Positions 54,760-64,000 of a DNA stretch of 64,000 nucleotides are shown here, in pieces. Position numbers and translations under genes: made by a program. Origin of the DNA: CAZMGV01 sp964621525 [NCBI: uncultured bacterium] (GTDB lineage Bacteria; JAGRBM01); assembly GCA_964621525.1 (NCBI GenBank), contig CAZUMS010000006.1, positions 79,876-143,875 of the forward strand, read 5' to 3'. How positions within the stretch are numbered: the first letter of the stretch is position 1; every line of letters begins with the position of its first letter. The notes under the pieces were generated by a model. The model was not told the origin of the DNA. It ran no database searches and saw only the letters and a program-made list of their open reading frames with translations.

Positions 54760-54772
54760 TTCGTTTACGGAC

Positions 54773-55582
54773 ATGAACGAACCCACTGCTGAAGAACTCC
54801 GCCGCTACCGGGATTTTGCCTCCGCCACCGCCCGCCGGGCCGGCGCGCTGATCCGGGATAACCTCCGGAGCCGGAAAACCATCCGGTCCAAGGGCGCCGA
54901 CATGGATCTTGTCACGGAAACGGACGTGGCTGCCGAGCGGCTGATCGCGGAGGAAATCCGCCGGACTTTTCCCGGTCACTCGATCCTCGGCGAGGAAGGC
55001 GCCGGCACCCACGACGCGGGCGGCGACTACCAGTGGATCGTCGATCCCGTGGACGGCACGACAAATTTCGCCCATTCACATCTCATTGTCGGCTGTTCGA
55101 TCGGTCTTGCGTTCCGGGGGCAGGCGGTAGCGGGCTGCGTCTACTGCGCGCCGCTCGAGGAGGAGTTTCTCGCCGCGAAGGGCCTCGGCGCGACGCTGAA
55201 CGGGGAACCGGTCCGGGTGTCGGATGTTCCGGAACTGTCGAAAGCGCTGCTCGCCACGGGGTTTCCCTACGACAGCCGCGAGCGCGTCGATCATTACCTA
55301 TCCTTCTGGAGGCCGTTCATCCTGAAGGCCCACGGCATCCGGCGTCTGGGCTCGGCGGCGCTGGACCTCTGCTGGCTCGCCGCCGGGCGGCTGGACGGAT
55401 ACTGGGAAGAAAACCTTAAGCCCTGGGACACCGCCGCCGGCGTGATCGTCGTGCAGGAGGCGGGCGGCCTGGTCACCGACTTTTCGGGCGGACCCTACGA
55501 CCTGTTCGGCCGCGAGACGCTCGCGAGCAACGGGCTGATCCACCGGGAGATGTCCGCCATCCTCACCGGCACTGGCCGCTAG
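54773..55582 (+). CDS. suhB: Inositol monophosphatase family protein
   Basis: 269 residues. Mg-dependent phosphatase; metal ligands in GEEG and WIVDPVDGTTNF, then GSAALDLCWLAAGRLDGYWE and the closing LKPWDTAAG. SuhB proteins also act in transcription antitermination in some bacteria, so the physiological role may not be inositol metabolism. The stop codon abuts that of the convergent MmgE/PrpD gene with no base between. Confidence 0.92.
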   Translation: MNEPTAEELRRYRDFASATARRAGALIRDNLRSRKTIRSKGADMDLVTETDVAAERLIAEEIRRTFPGHSILGEEGAGTHDAGGDYQWIVDPVDGTTNFAHSHLIVGCSIGLAFRGQAVAGCVYCAPLEEEFLAAKGLGATLNGEPVRVSDVPELSKALLATGFPYDSRERVDHYLSFWRPFILKAHGIRRLGSAALDLCWLAAGRLDGYWEENLKPWDTAAGVIVVQEAGGLVTDFSGGPYDLFGRETLASNGLIHREMSAILTGTGR

Positions 55583-57175
55583 TCAGGCGGGTTTCGCCAC
55601 CAGCGCCGCGAATTCCCCGAGTTCCGTATCGCCGAGACCGAGCCCGGCCGCGAACGCCTTTTCCGCCCTCGCGGCTCCGAGGACGGGGGCCGTTTCCCGG
55701 ATAAATTTTTCCTTGAGCTCGAACCGGATCTCGGGGTTGCAGAACGATCCGGCGGGAAGATCCGTCTGGGCGGACAGCGTCCGTCCGCTGCCAAGCTCGA
55801 TGCTCACCCGGTTCGGGAAATAGAGGGGGATCGCGCTCCGCTCCCTTTTCTTTTCCGGCGCCTGCGCCCGTTTCTGCCGCATTTGGCCTGCGACGCGAAG
55901 CCAGCCGGCCACCTCGGACGGGGTGACGAGCTGCGAGCGGTACTCCTGCCGGTACTTGCGAACGAGACCGGGCAGCTCGGAGAGCCTTACCGATTTCAGT
56001 GCCGCCCGTCCCGAGCTCACGGCCCGCACGCTCGCTACGGTCTTCGCGGTGAGCTGCGGGTCGTGGATCATCGCCGTCTTCGAGGCCAGTGCGCGGATTT
56101 CGGCGGAATGCTCTTCCAGCCACTCGGGGTGCATCTGCTCGCTGGTCAGTTTCCCCGCGATCAGCCGGATGGCGACCGTGACTCCGAGGTCGAAATTCAC
56201 GTTGATGGGAGTCACCCGGCCCACGGAGGCGGAATACTCCCCGGCGAAACGGGTGGCCTCGAAACCGAGTTTTGTGGTTTCGGCGCGGATGCGGCGGACC
56301 TGCCGGACATCGACCGGGCCGTGGACCCGCTCGATCTCGTCGATCGCCGAAACGGCCGTCTGGAAATAGTGACAGCCGGGAAAGGTCTTGATGGTCAGGG
56401 TCTGGGTCGTCCAGAACGAACCGAGACCCTCCATCATGAAGGGAAGCGGCAGGTAGGTGAACCGTTTCCAGAATCCACGCCGGTCCTCGATGATGTCCGG
56501 TGCTCCGGTCATGCCCGCCCGGGCGAAATAGGCGGCCTGGATTCCGGCCGCCGCGGGTGTGGCGGCGGCGAGCAGTTTCGAGGAGGGGGTCATGAACCCC
56601 GGCTGAAGCGCAAAGTTCGGCTGGGCGAGGGAGATCGCCAGTGCATGCGTCGTCTGCTCTGCATCGAGGCCGAGCACCTTCGCCGTTGCCCCGGCAGCGC
56701 CGATGAGGTGGATGAAGGTCCACATCTGGCCGTTCAGGGGCCCCAGAAAGCTGGTGGCTCCGAGGCGGCCGCCGATCTCGTTCGCCGCGACCACGGCTGT
56801 AAGGAAGGCCCGGGCATCCCGTCCCTCGTGCTGCGCCACCGCCAGCGGGGCGAAGACGGAAGAGTGGCAGGTGTGGCCCATCCAGACGATGTCGTCGAAA
56901 TCCTGCGCCATGGAATAGGCGGCATTGGAGAGGACGGCTTCGTGCGGGGCGTGACGGATTCCGGTGGCGAAGGCGGTGGAACGGCCCGCCCCCACCGAAA
57001 AACCGGTGAGTCCGCAGGCGATGGAGGAGGTCTCCGTGGATCTCGCGGATGCGTGGAGCGCCGCAAGCATGTTGAGCACCTGATAGCGGGCGGCGGTCAG
57101 CGTGTCGGCCGGGATCGAATCGTACTCGAGAGCGGCGACCCAGCGGCCCAGCCGTGCCAGATAAGGTTCGGACAT
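55583..57175 (-). CDS. MmgE/PrpD family protein
   Basis: 530 residues. Family that includes 2-methylcitrate dehydratase and cis-aconitate decarboxylase. Features are the helical N-terminus, AYSMAQDFDDIVWMGHTCHSSVFAP, AANEIGGRLG, LAAATPAAAGIQAAYFARAGMTGAPDIIEDRRGFW, TIKTFPGCHYFQTAVSAID, and HPEWLEEHSAEIRALASK in the lid domain. No prpB or prpC genes are nearby, so the methylcitrate role is not supported by context. Monocistronic, upstream of the TPR-gene terminator. Confidence 0.88.
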   Translation of the reverse strand: MSEPYLARLGRWVAALEYDSIPADTLTAARYQVLNMLAALHASARSTETSSIACGLTGFSVGAGRSTAFATGIRHAPHEAVLSNAAYSMAQDFDDIVWMGHTCHSSVFAPLAVAQHEGRDARAFLTAVVAANEIGGRLGATSFLGPLNGQMWTFIHLIGAAGATAKVLGLDAEQTTHALAISLAQPNFALQPGFMTPSSKLLAAATPAAAGIQAAYFARAGMTGAPDIIEDRRGFWKRFTYLPLPFMMEGLGSFWTTQTLTIKTFPGCHYFQTAVSAIDEIERVHGPVDVRQVRRIRAETTKLGFEATRFAGEYSASVGRVTPINVNFDLGVTVAIRLIAGKLTSEQMHPEWLEEHSAEIRALASKTAMIHDPQLTAKTVASVRAVSSGRAALKSVRLSELPGLVRKYRQEYRSQLVTPSEVAGWLRVAGQMRQKRAQAPEKKRERSAIPLYFPNRVSIELGSGRTLSAQTDLPAGSFCNPEIRFELKEKFIRETAPVLGAARAEKAFAAGLGLGDTELGEFAALVAKPA

Positions 57176-57236
57176 GTGCGCCCCCTTTCCCGAAGTCTAG
57201 CGCAACGGGAGGCTCTAGCCGGAGTGAAAAAGTAGC

Positions 57237-57259
57237 GCGCCTGAAGCACGTTCAGGCGC
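57237..57259 (-). terminator. Terminator after the giant TPR gene
   Basis: A perfect 9-bp stem, GCGCCTGAA with TTCAGGCGC (57237-57245 and 57251-57259), with a 5-base loop, lies 40 bases beyond the stop at 57299 on the minus strand. It is followed by GCTAC and TTTTT. Confidence 0.65.
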
Positions 57260-57298
57260 TGACAGGAGATGGAAGGCCTGACCGGCTGGCGTCCGGCC

Positions 57299-60200
57299 TC
57301 AGATGCTGTCCAGGGACATGCCGAAGGCGCGCCGCTGGAGGAAATACTCCTCGCTCACGCCGTAGCGGAGCAGCTCGCCGAAATGCGGGCGGTCGCGGAA
57401 GAGGCCCGGCCACTCTTCCGGCCGGGGCAGGGGCCCCTGCTGGATGGTGCCGGTGCGCACGGCGACCCGGGTGAGGGCTGCCTGCAGGTCGCCGCACATG
57501 ACAAGTCCGAACCGGTCGCGGGAATACTGCATTCCCTCGAGCCAGGCGTTCATCACGATCCGGGAATGGGCCTCGCGGAACTTCGGGAGCTTCGTCTGGA
57601 GTTCCTTCTTCAGCGCACGGGAGATCTCCTTGTCGATGGTCTTCACGTCGCGCTTGATGGCCGCGGGGTCGCCACCCATCTTGAAAGTCTCGTCCACGGC
57701 CCGGCCGAACAGGGCGAGCAGCCGGTGAATGGTTTCGCCGTCCAGCCGGTTCAGGGCGTAGGTGCCGTCCAGGAGCTGAAACAGCGTACGCGAGGCCACG
57801 AACACGGCCTCGGGGCCGGTAACGGTCTCGAACAGCTGGTCGCCGATCAGGACGACGGGACCCTTGGCGCCGCGCTCGATGCTCATCTGGAGCGGCCGCC
57901 GGTTGTCGCGCACGAAGATCAGCCCTTCCACGGGGCCGATCTGCTCCATCGCCGCCTTCACCGGCTCCGGCACCATGGCCGGCGGCATCGGGTCCGGTTT
58001 CACGCCGAGTTTCACGAAGTCCATCGGATAGGCGCGCGTGATCGCCGGGGCGAGCTGCGGCAGGAACTCCTGCAGGAAGTTCTGGCAGTTCGGGTGCCAG
58101 AACGGCTTTCCGGCGAGCTGGGGATTCTGCTTCGTCTTGGGTGCGGCCGGCTGGTTCCCCCGCTGGGCCGAGACGAAGTCCTCGATATCGGAGGTTGCGA
58201 TGCCGAGCGCCACGAGCGCCTGCCCCGCGCAGTATTTCTTGTCGAGATCCGTCGCGTAGATGATGCCGAGCGTCTCGTAGGTCTTCGAGTGGAACGGATC
58301 GATCTGAAGCAGCGCGTGGTACGACTTCACCGCCTCGCCGAGCGTCGCCGGATTGTCCCGGAAGATCGCCGCCAGGGTTTCGTGGAGCTGGACGTTCTGC
58401 GGGTCGAGGCGGATCGCGCGGCGGATCTCCATGATCGCGTCATCGCGGCGGTTCAGCCGGTCCTTGAGGATCGAGGCCCGGCGCAGCAACAGCGGCAGCG
58501 AGGCCCGGGGGTTGTCCTTCCTGAGCTGGTCGATGAGCTTTTCGAGGGCCTGGGACGCCTTTTCCCATTCGCCGTTCTTCTCGTAGACGGCGATCATCTG
58601 TTCGGCCGAGGCGCCGGCGTCGCCGCCCTGGGAGCCTGCCTGTTCCAGGTAGGTCTGGGCCGCGGCCGTGTCGCCTTTCGCAAGGGCCGCCTTGCCGAGA
58701 AGCCCGTTGGCGGCGGCGAGCAGCTTCGGGTCGAGGCGCGGCATCTTCACCAGCTTCTGGAGCAGGGCCGATGCCGAATCCGCGTTTCCGGCGGCCAGAT
58801 CGGCCTCGGCCACCTTCAGCGCCGCGTCGTGGGCCGTGCCGTCCAGGTCGAGCGCCCGGCGGTACTGGATCACCGCCTGCTGCGGATCGTTCAGGTGCTT
58901 CTCGAGATTGCGGGCGATCTCGAGGCGGCATTTGGCCGCCTTCTGGTTCTCCATGAGGGCTTCGTACTGTCCGGCCAGCCCCTCCAGCGCCGTATTCGCC
59001 CTGTCGATGTAACCCCGCGAGGCCGCGAGCCGCGCGACCGCCTGGAGTGCGTCTTCGGACGAGGGGTTCTCGCGCATCACGCCTTCCCACGCCTTGAGCG
59101 CATCGTCGGGTTTCCCGGCCTTCTCGTAGGCGTGGGCCATGCGGGTCCAGATATTCGCCCGGAACGCGGGCGTGTCGTCGGCCGCCGACTTCAGCACGAG
59201 CTCGAGCCGCTGGCCGAAGGAGGCCCAGTCCTGCTTCTGGGCGTCGAACTCGGCAAGCGCCAGCAGCGCGTCCCGGTGCGAGGGGTTGTCCTCGATGACG
59301 CGCAGGAACGCGCCGCGCGCCTGCTCGTTGTCGCCGGTCTGCCTCAGGCAGACGCCCATCATGTAGTTGGCTTCGCTGCGCACGCGGGGCTCGGACTTCT
59401 GGATGCCCGCGCCGAACGCCTTGCGGAAGACGGGGAGCGCCTTGGCGAACTGCTCGTCGCGGAACAGCTTCTCCGCCTGCGCCATCAGGGCGGCCGGATG
59501 CGTGTCGTCCAGTTCGGCGGCGGCAGCGTAGAGGTCCTGCGCCTTCGCGCCGTTGTCGAGCACCGTTTCGTAGAGCTTCGCCGCCTCGATCAGGTCGGCG
59601 ACCTGGCGGCTCTCGTCGCCTGCGAGGGCGGCCCGCTGCTCGAGCATCTGCGCGAGTTCGGGAGCGAGGTCCAGCGCCCTTGCGGTGTCGATGGCGGCGG
59701 ACAGAATGCCCGGCTGATCCGATGCCTGCACAAGCCGGTCCCGGCACCACTGGTAGAGCGACTCAAGATCCTCTTCGGGAAGCTGCCGGTCCACCGCGAT
59801 CCGGGCGGCCTCGATAACCAGCCGTTCAGCGGCCGGAGCGTCGTCGGTGACCCGCGCCTGCCGCAACAGGTTCCGCGCGAGCTCGGGCCAGTCGCTGCGG
59901 CCCCTGTGGAACCGGACGAGCTGCGCGAACCGGAGCGCGTTCGAGGCATCCACCCGGGCCAGTTCCTCGAGGTGAAGGAGCTGCCGTTCGGGCTCTTTCA
60001 GCTCGTCGCCGTAGATGGCGGCGAGGCGCTCGCGGATCTCGAGCCGTTCTGCCGTTTCGACAAAGGGCTCGATCCCTTCGAGGGCGGCGGCGACCTGCTG
60101 AGGATCGGCCTGCCGTTCCGCCATGGAGAGGAGGTAGCGGCGGGCGTCGAGACACCCGGAATCGAGCGCGAGAGCGTCGCCGAGCAGTGCCGTGGCTTCT

Positions 60201-63200
60201 GCCGGATTCTTCCCGAGATCGAACGCGATCCGGGCAAGCTCGGTCTTGGCGAGCGCCTTCTCGGCCGGGGTTTCCGCCTTGGCGAGGCGGCGCTCGGCGA
60301 ACAGCCGGGCGTCGTCCGAGCGGCCCAGTTCCGTGGACAGCTTCGAGATCAGCTCGGCCGCGGCCGGATGGTCCGGATTCAGGTGGAACAGTTCCCGGGC
60401 GGCCGCGAGGGCTTCTTCCTGCCGCCCTTCGAGGGCGGAGAGGGCGCGGGCTTTCGATTCCAGCAGCTTTTCCTTCGCCTGGGGGTCCAGCGACTGCTCG
60501 AACAGCTTCTCGACCGCCATCAGTTCGTGTCCGGCGTCTCCGGTTTCGGCAGCGGCCTGGCGGAGCGCTTCAAGGATGCCGGGGCTCACGGTGCCGGTTT
60601 CGGCCCGCTGGACGAGGAGCGGCAGCAGGCGCGACGAGGTGCCGCCGATGCCGATGCCTTCCCAGATCAGGGCGTCCAGCTCGTCCGTGCCGAGTCCGAG
60701 CCGGGGCCAGAGGGCGGCCTTGAGTTCCCAGTGGCCGAGCGAGGGTTTCCGTGCCGAAATGCGGGCGTAGATCCGCCGGATGCCGTCGTCCTCGAGGGTG
60801 CCCTCGCGGAGCAGCGTCTCGATATAGGCGGCTTCGGCGATCTCGTCGGTGCCGGGCAGTTCAATGAGGATCTGCCGCGCGGCTCCAGCCGACGGTCCGC
60901 CGGTGGAGGCGGCCCGCTCGGCGAGCGAGCGGAGCCGGTCCGTGTCGAGCAACGGCTGGAACGCCGCCAGCGCCCGGGGCACGGCGGCGTCGGGGATCAG
61001 GGCGATCCTCCCGGCGGTGATCTCGGAAGGGTTCGCCGCCAGAAGGTCGATGAATCGCCCCGCGAGTTCCGGCGAGGCGTTCTCGTCGAGCGCCCGCGCG
61101 AGGGCCTCGATCCGCTCCGGCGGCGGCACGTCGGAAGCGCGGCCCTCGTCCAGCTCGTGCCGGGCGATGGACAGCGCGGGGTCGAGCTCCAGGGCGCGTT
61201 CGAAGCTCTCGTTCGACTTGCTGCCGAACCGGAACCGGTCGCGCCAGATCTCGCCGATCAGCTGGTGAAGGGCGGCCGCGTAGCGCGGGTCCTTCGTCAT
61301 CTGGGCCTCGCGGATGTAGACCTGGACGAGATCGTCCCAGTTTTTCAGCGCCGGAGACAGCCGCGAGAGATGGTTGATGACCATCTGGTTCTCGGGGTCC
61401 AGTTCCAGCGCCTTGCGGAGGTATTCGACGGCGAGCGGGATGTCCTTCTTCCGGTCCTCGGCGATCTCCGACACCTTGATGTAGATGCCGGCCTTCGCCT
61501 GAGGGGCCTCGACCAGTTCCATCTCGCGTTCGAAGATCCGGATCAGCAGGTCCCAGTTGCCGGTGGCGTGGAACAGGCGTCCCAGCGTACGGAGCGCCGG
61601 GGTGTACTCGGGGTCCACCTCGAGCGCGTGGTAGTAGTTCTCCACCGCCTGGGCGAACTTGTCCACGGGTTCCGACGGCTGGAAATCCTTCTGCCACAGC
61701 TCGCCGAGGGACATGTAGATGGCGATGAGCCGGCTCTTGTCGCGGGTCAGCGTCGCCTCCGCCTGGTAGAGGCGGATCAGGTCCTCCCACTGCTTCTCGG
61801 CGTAGAGCAGGCGGCCCAGCTCGCGGTAGATGTTCAGGTTGCTGTCGTCCACGAGCAGCGCCGTGCGCAGCACGTCGATCGCCATCTTGCGCTGGTTCAG
61901 CCGGTCGGCGAGCAGCTCCGCGTGCTTCAGCATGAAGTCGATGCGCTGCTGCTTGTCGGGGCTTCCCTCTGCCTCGAACTCATACACCTGCGCGAGTTTT
62001 TCCCACTCGCCGGCACGGGCGAACAGCCGGCCGATGGAGGAGAGGGCGAACGGGTTGCGCGGGTCCACCTCGAGGGCCCGGCTGTACCACTCGATGGCGG
62101 TCTGCGGCTGCCTGAGCAGTTCGTCGGCGACCTGGCCGCCCTTGACGGCGGTGATCGCCCGGAGCTGCGGGTCGGCGATCTGGCGGTACTGGGCGTCCAG
62201 CACGGCGAGCAGTTCGTCGGCGCGGCCCGTGCGGCGTTCCACGTCCTCCAGCAGCTTCAGCACGAGCAGGTTCTTCGGTTCGGCCTGCCGGATCGATTCG
62301 TAGATCTCCCGGGCCTCGTCGAGCCGGCCGAGATCCTCGTGCAGCACGCGCGCGAGCCGGTAAAGGACAGCCGTACGTTCGTCGCCCGAAAGGCGTCCGG
62401 CACGCTCGCGCATGGCGGCGGCCCAGCCTTCGTGATCGCCGGCGAGCTCGAGGACCGCCGTCTGGTATTCGCGGGCGGCCGCCGACAGGGGATCGTCCGC
62501 CGGAACAGCACGGAGCCCTGCGAGGACGGCGGCCTGGCGTTCCGGCGCGGGCTTCCGGCCGGCTTTCAGGTCCGCCGCCAGCAGGCGTCCCCGCTCCACG
62601 GCGGAAGCCGACGAACCGGAACGGGCAAGATATTCGTCCCACGTTTCGGCGAGCCGGTCCTGCGGGAGGTGCCGCGCCTGCACCCAGCGGGCGAGGGGAT
62701 GTCCGGGGTCGATCTCCCCGAGCGCCCAGGCGAGCCGCACGGCCCGCTCGCCGGCCCCTTCGGCCACGGCGCGGCGGAGCGCTTCGGCGATCCAGGGCGT
62801 ACGGTTCTGTGCCCCGCCGCCCACGGCGGAACCGAGGCGTTCCAGCTCGTCGGAGTTCGATTCCTCGGCGATGGCGATCCGGGCCCTGAGTTCGGCGGCC
62901 TTTGCATCCGTGCGCTCGCCGAGGAGCCGCCGGGCTTCGGACATCCAGCGGCCCGAGGCGAGGCCGCCCTGTCCTGCCGCCGCCACATAGACGGCCGCGA
63001 GCTGGAAATTCCGGTCTTCGCTTTCCGGCTGCGCGGCGAGCCGCGCGAGCACGGAATCGACTCGCTCGTTGCCGGTGACGACGAACGGAACGCTTTCCGC
63101 CGGCACGGATTCGCGATGGGGCTCGGGCGGCGCCCCGGAAACGAGCGTCTGCCCGACCGACTGCATCGTCTGGACGGACCAGGGCTCATCCGCGGCCGTG

Positions 63201-64000
63201 GTGTCGAGATAGGCGTCCTTGTCCTCGACCTCGAGAATCTGGTCGAAGTCGCCGCCGGTGGCCGCCGCTGCTGAGGGTGCGGCCGGCGCGGGTTCCGGAG
63301 CGGCGGGTGTTTCCGCCGGTTCGTTCGCGGCGAACTCTTCCGCGTCCCAGCCATCGCCGCTGGAGGTGTCAGCGGCCGGAGCGGCTGCCTCCTGCACAGG
63401 TTCGGGGGCACGGACGGCGGCAGGTGCGGAGACGGCCGGAGGCGGCGCCGAAGCCGCCGCAGGCTCGCTGCCGCTGAATTCGCCGAGGTCCCACCCCGAA
63501 TCGTCCGCCGGAGCATCGGCGAACTCCACCGGTTCCGGTTTCGGCGCGGGCGGAGCGGATATGGGCGGAACAGAGGCGACGGCGGCCGAGGCGCTGAATT
63601 CGTTGAGATCCCAGCCGTCGCCGCTGCCGGCATCGGGCGGGGGAACGTCATCGGCCATGGCGACCGGTTCGTCGTCCGAAGGCGCGGCGGCAGAGACCGC
63701 CGGTACCGGCGCCGACGGAGCGGGTGCAGATGCCGCCGCAGGCGGCGCGCTGCTTGCAAACTCGCCCATGTCCCAGTCGTCCCCGGGAGTGAGGCTCGGC
63801 GGGACGCTGTCGTCCATGGCCACGGGCTCGTCGTCCGCCGGGAGCGCCTCTGCCAGCGGAGCCGCCGGAAGGGGCGGCACGGATGCAACCGCGGCCGGGG
63901 CACTGAATTCATCGAGGTCCCAGCCGTCGCCGCTATTTGTTGCGGCGGCATCGGGCGGGGGAACGTCATCGGCCATGGCGACCGGCTCGTCGTCCGACGG
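57299..64000 (-). CDS. Giant TPR-repeat protein with N-terminal WDxxEF motif array, partial
   Basis: More than 2230 residues; the frame is open to the right edge. From the visible end, about 250 residues are a disordered Pro/Ala/acidic region carrying five W-D-x-x-E-F motifs (Trp at nucleotides near 63922, 63775, 63613, 63493 and 63349). The rest is mostly TPR-like helical pairs (for example LAQVYEFEAEGSPDKQQRIDFMLKHAELLADRL, NYYHALEVDPEYTPALRTLGRLFHATGNW, AVEYLRKALELDPENQMVINHLSRL, TDLDKKYCAGQALVAL). No signal peptide or membrane segment is visible. It is probably a large cytoplasmic scaffold; deltaproteobacterial gliding and polarity systems use such proteins, but the link here is inference. 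The long open frame on the opposite strand is a codon-bias shadow. Confidence 0.88.
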   Translation of the reverse strand, partial: PSDDEPVAMADDVPPPDAAATNSGDGWDLDEFSAPAAVASVPPLPAAPLAEALPADDEPVAMDDSVPPSLTPGDDWDMGEFASSAPPAAASAPAPSAPVPAVSAAAPSDDEPVAMADDVPPPDAGSGDGWDLNEFSASAAVASVPPISAPPAPKPEPVEFADAPADDSGWDLGEFSGSEPAAASAPPPAVSAPAAVRAPEPVQEAAAPAADTSSGDGWDAEEFAANEPAETPAAPEPAPAAPSAAAATGGDFDQILEVEDKDAYLDTTAADEPWSVQTMQSVGQTLVSGAPPEPHRESVPAESVPFVVTGNERVDSVLARLAAQPESEDRNFQLAAVYVAAAGQGGLASGRWMSEARRLLGERTDAKAAELRARIAIAEESNSDELERLGSAVGGGAQNRTPWIAEALRRAVAEGAGERAVRLAWALGEIDPGHPLARWVQARHLPQDRLAETWDEYLARSGSSASAVERGRLLAADLKAGRKPAPERQAAVLAGLRAVPADDPLSAAAREYQTAVLELAGDHEGWAAAMRERAGRLSGDERTAVLYRLARVLHEDLGRLDEAREIYESIRQAEPKNLLVLKLLEDVERRTGRADELLAVLDAQYRQIADPQLRAITAVKGGQVADELLRQPQTAIEWYSRALEVDPRNPFALSSIGRLFARAGEWEKLAQVYEFEAEGSPDKQQRIDFMLKHAELLADRLNQRKMAIDVLRTALLVDDSNLNIYRELGRLLYAEKQWEDLIRLYQAEATLTRDKSRLIAIYMSLGELWQKDFQPSEPVDKFAQAVENYYHALEVDPEYTPALRTLGRLFHATGNWDLLIRIFEREMELVEAPQAKAGIYIKVSEIAEDRKKDIPLAVEYLRKALELDPENQMVINHLSRLSPALKNWDDLVQVYIREAQMTKDPRYAAALHQLIGEIWRDRFRFGSKSNESFERALELDPALSIARHELDEGRASDVPPPERIEALARALDENASPELAGRFIDLLAANPSEITAGRIALIPDAAVPRALAAFQPLLDTDRLRSLAERAASTGGPSAGAARQILIELPGTDEIAEAAYIETLLREGTLEDDGIRRIYARISARKPSLGHWELKAALWPRLGLGTDELDALIWEGIGIGGTSSRLLPLLVQRAETGTVSPGILEALRQAAAETGDAGHELMAVEKLFEQSLDPQAKEKLLESKARALSALEGRQEEALAAARELFHLNPDHPAAAELISKLSTELGRSDDARLFAERRLAKAETPAEKALAKTELARIAFDLGKNPAEATALLGDALALDSGCLDARRYLLSMAERQADPQQVAAALEGIEPFVETAERLEIRERLAAIYGDELKEPERQLLHLEELARVDASNALRFAQLVRFHRGRSDWPELARNLLRQARVTDDAPAAERLVIEAARIAVDRQLPEEDLESLYQWCRDRLVQASDQPGILSAAIDTARALDLAPELAQMLEQRAALAGDESRQVADLIEAAKLYETVLDNGAKAQDLYAAAAELDDTHPAALMAQAEKLFRDEQFAKALPVFRKAFGAGIQKSEPRVRSEANYMMGVCLRQTGDNEQARGAFLRVIEDNPSHRDALLALAEFDAQKQDWASFGQRLELVLKSAADDTPAFRANIWTRMAHAYEKAGKPDDALKAWEGVMRENPSSEDALQAVARLAASRGYIDRANTALEGLAGQYEALMENQKAAKCRLEIARNLEKHLNDPQQAVIQYRRALDLDGTAHDAALKVAEADLAAGNADSASALLQKLVKMPRLDPKLLAAANGLLGKAALAKGDTAAAQTYLEQAGSQGGDAGASAEQMIAVYEKNGEWEKASQALEKLIDQLRKDNPRASLPLLLRRASILKDRLNRRDDAIMEIRRAIRLDPQNVQLHETLAAIFRDNPATLGEAVKSYHALLQIDPFHSKTYETLGIIYATDLDKKYCAGQALVALGIATSDIEDFVSAQRGNQPAAPKTKQNPQLAGKPFWHPNCQNFLQEFLPQLAPAITRAYPMDFVKLGVKPDPMPPAMVPEPVKAAMEQIGPVEGLIFVRDNRRPLQMSIERGAKGPVVLIGDQLFETVTGPEAVFVASRTLFQLLDGTYALNRLDGETIHRLLALFGRAVDETFKMGGDPAAIKRDVKTIDKEISRALKKELQTKLPKFREAHSRIVMNAWLEGMQYSRDRFGLVMCGDLQAALTRVAVRTGTIQQGPLPRPEEWPGLFRDRPHFGELLRYGVSEEYFLQRRAFGMSLDSI
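63595..63984. repeat. In-gene duplication in the TPR protein's N-terminal region
   Basis: Two near-identical blocks of about 75-80 bases, starting near 63595 and 63902 (period about 306 bases), encode the same MADDVPPPDA...DGWDLxEF segment. The second block continues the pattern to the edge of the window, so further copies may lie beyond it. Conservation at DNA level indicates a recent tandem duplication or expansion. Confidence 0.8.

Noticed and set aside
57269-63274. An uninterrupted 2001-codon plus-strand reading frame
   Set aside because: It lies exactly antisense to the TPR protein. Its translation is a monotonous Arg/Leu/Gly/Glu/Val mix without domains, a usual shadow of high-GC third positions on the other strand.

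Overview
The window is high-GC chromosomal DNA from a Gram-negative bacterium. The evidence is at least five lipoboxed lipoproteins, an LpoB-type outer-membrane lipoprotein, a lytic transglycosylase and a CCA-encoding tRNA. A roadblock/LC7 protein, an HD-GYP response regulator, a T. ferrooxidans-type GshA, a DUF2236 protein and a giant tetratricopeptide-repeat (TPR) protein together fit a deltaproteobacterial-type lineage (Myxococcota, Desulfobacterota or Binatota-like). That placement is inference, because no rRNA is present. I found no transposase, integrase, phage gene or CRISPR array. Genes are short operons on both strands, with many convergent ends that touch or overlap.

Region by region. 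1-6.8 kb: a partial short-chain dehydrogenase, a 1271-residue cadherin-like/beta-helix lipoprotein, an arsenate reductase-aquaporin pair and a small lipoprotein. 7-9.3 kb: ssb and a CBS-histidine kinase with its receiver protein. 9.3-12.2 kb: panBCD behind a long leader with RNA-like folding. 12.2-14.2 kb: an LpoB/COG3014 envelope lipoprotein pair. 14.4-18.2 kb: smpB, then folD-gcvT-gshA. 18.2-24.8 kb: a roadblock protein, a CxxC thioredoxin-fold protein, a YciI protein, an HD-GYP regulator, two membrane proteins and purM-purN. 24.9-30.2 kb: a CBS-pair protein, a Cys-rich secreted protein, a flavin reductase, UspA, a crotonase facing an unknown gene across a palindromic operator, and a basic coiled-coil protein. 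30.5-35.8 kb: tRNA(CAU), ald, rhlE, a CNNM/CorC protein and an MFS transporter. 35.9-40.6 kb: a lipoprotein overlapping a glycosyltransferase that carries a related domain, DUF2236 and a second crotonase. 40.8-46.2 kb: dnaG-rpoD and a thiolase. 46.3-57.2 kb: a GT2 glycosyltransferase, DUF4149, SRPBCC, two metallo-beta-lactamase-fold enzymes, a lytic transglycosylase, suhB and MmgE/PrpD. 57.3-64 kb: the giant TPR protein, which runs off the right edge.

Most genes are housekeeping: pantothenate, purine, folate and glutathione synthesis, and replication and transcription initiation. The less ordinary material is the shared domain between the lipoprotein at 36.2 kb and the glycosyltransferase at 37 kb, the structured panB leader, the operator near 28.6 kb, and the internally duplicated WD-x-x-EF motif array of the TPR protein. 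I did not find a clearly new multi-gene system. The lipoprotein-glycosyltransferase pair is the best candidate.
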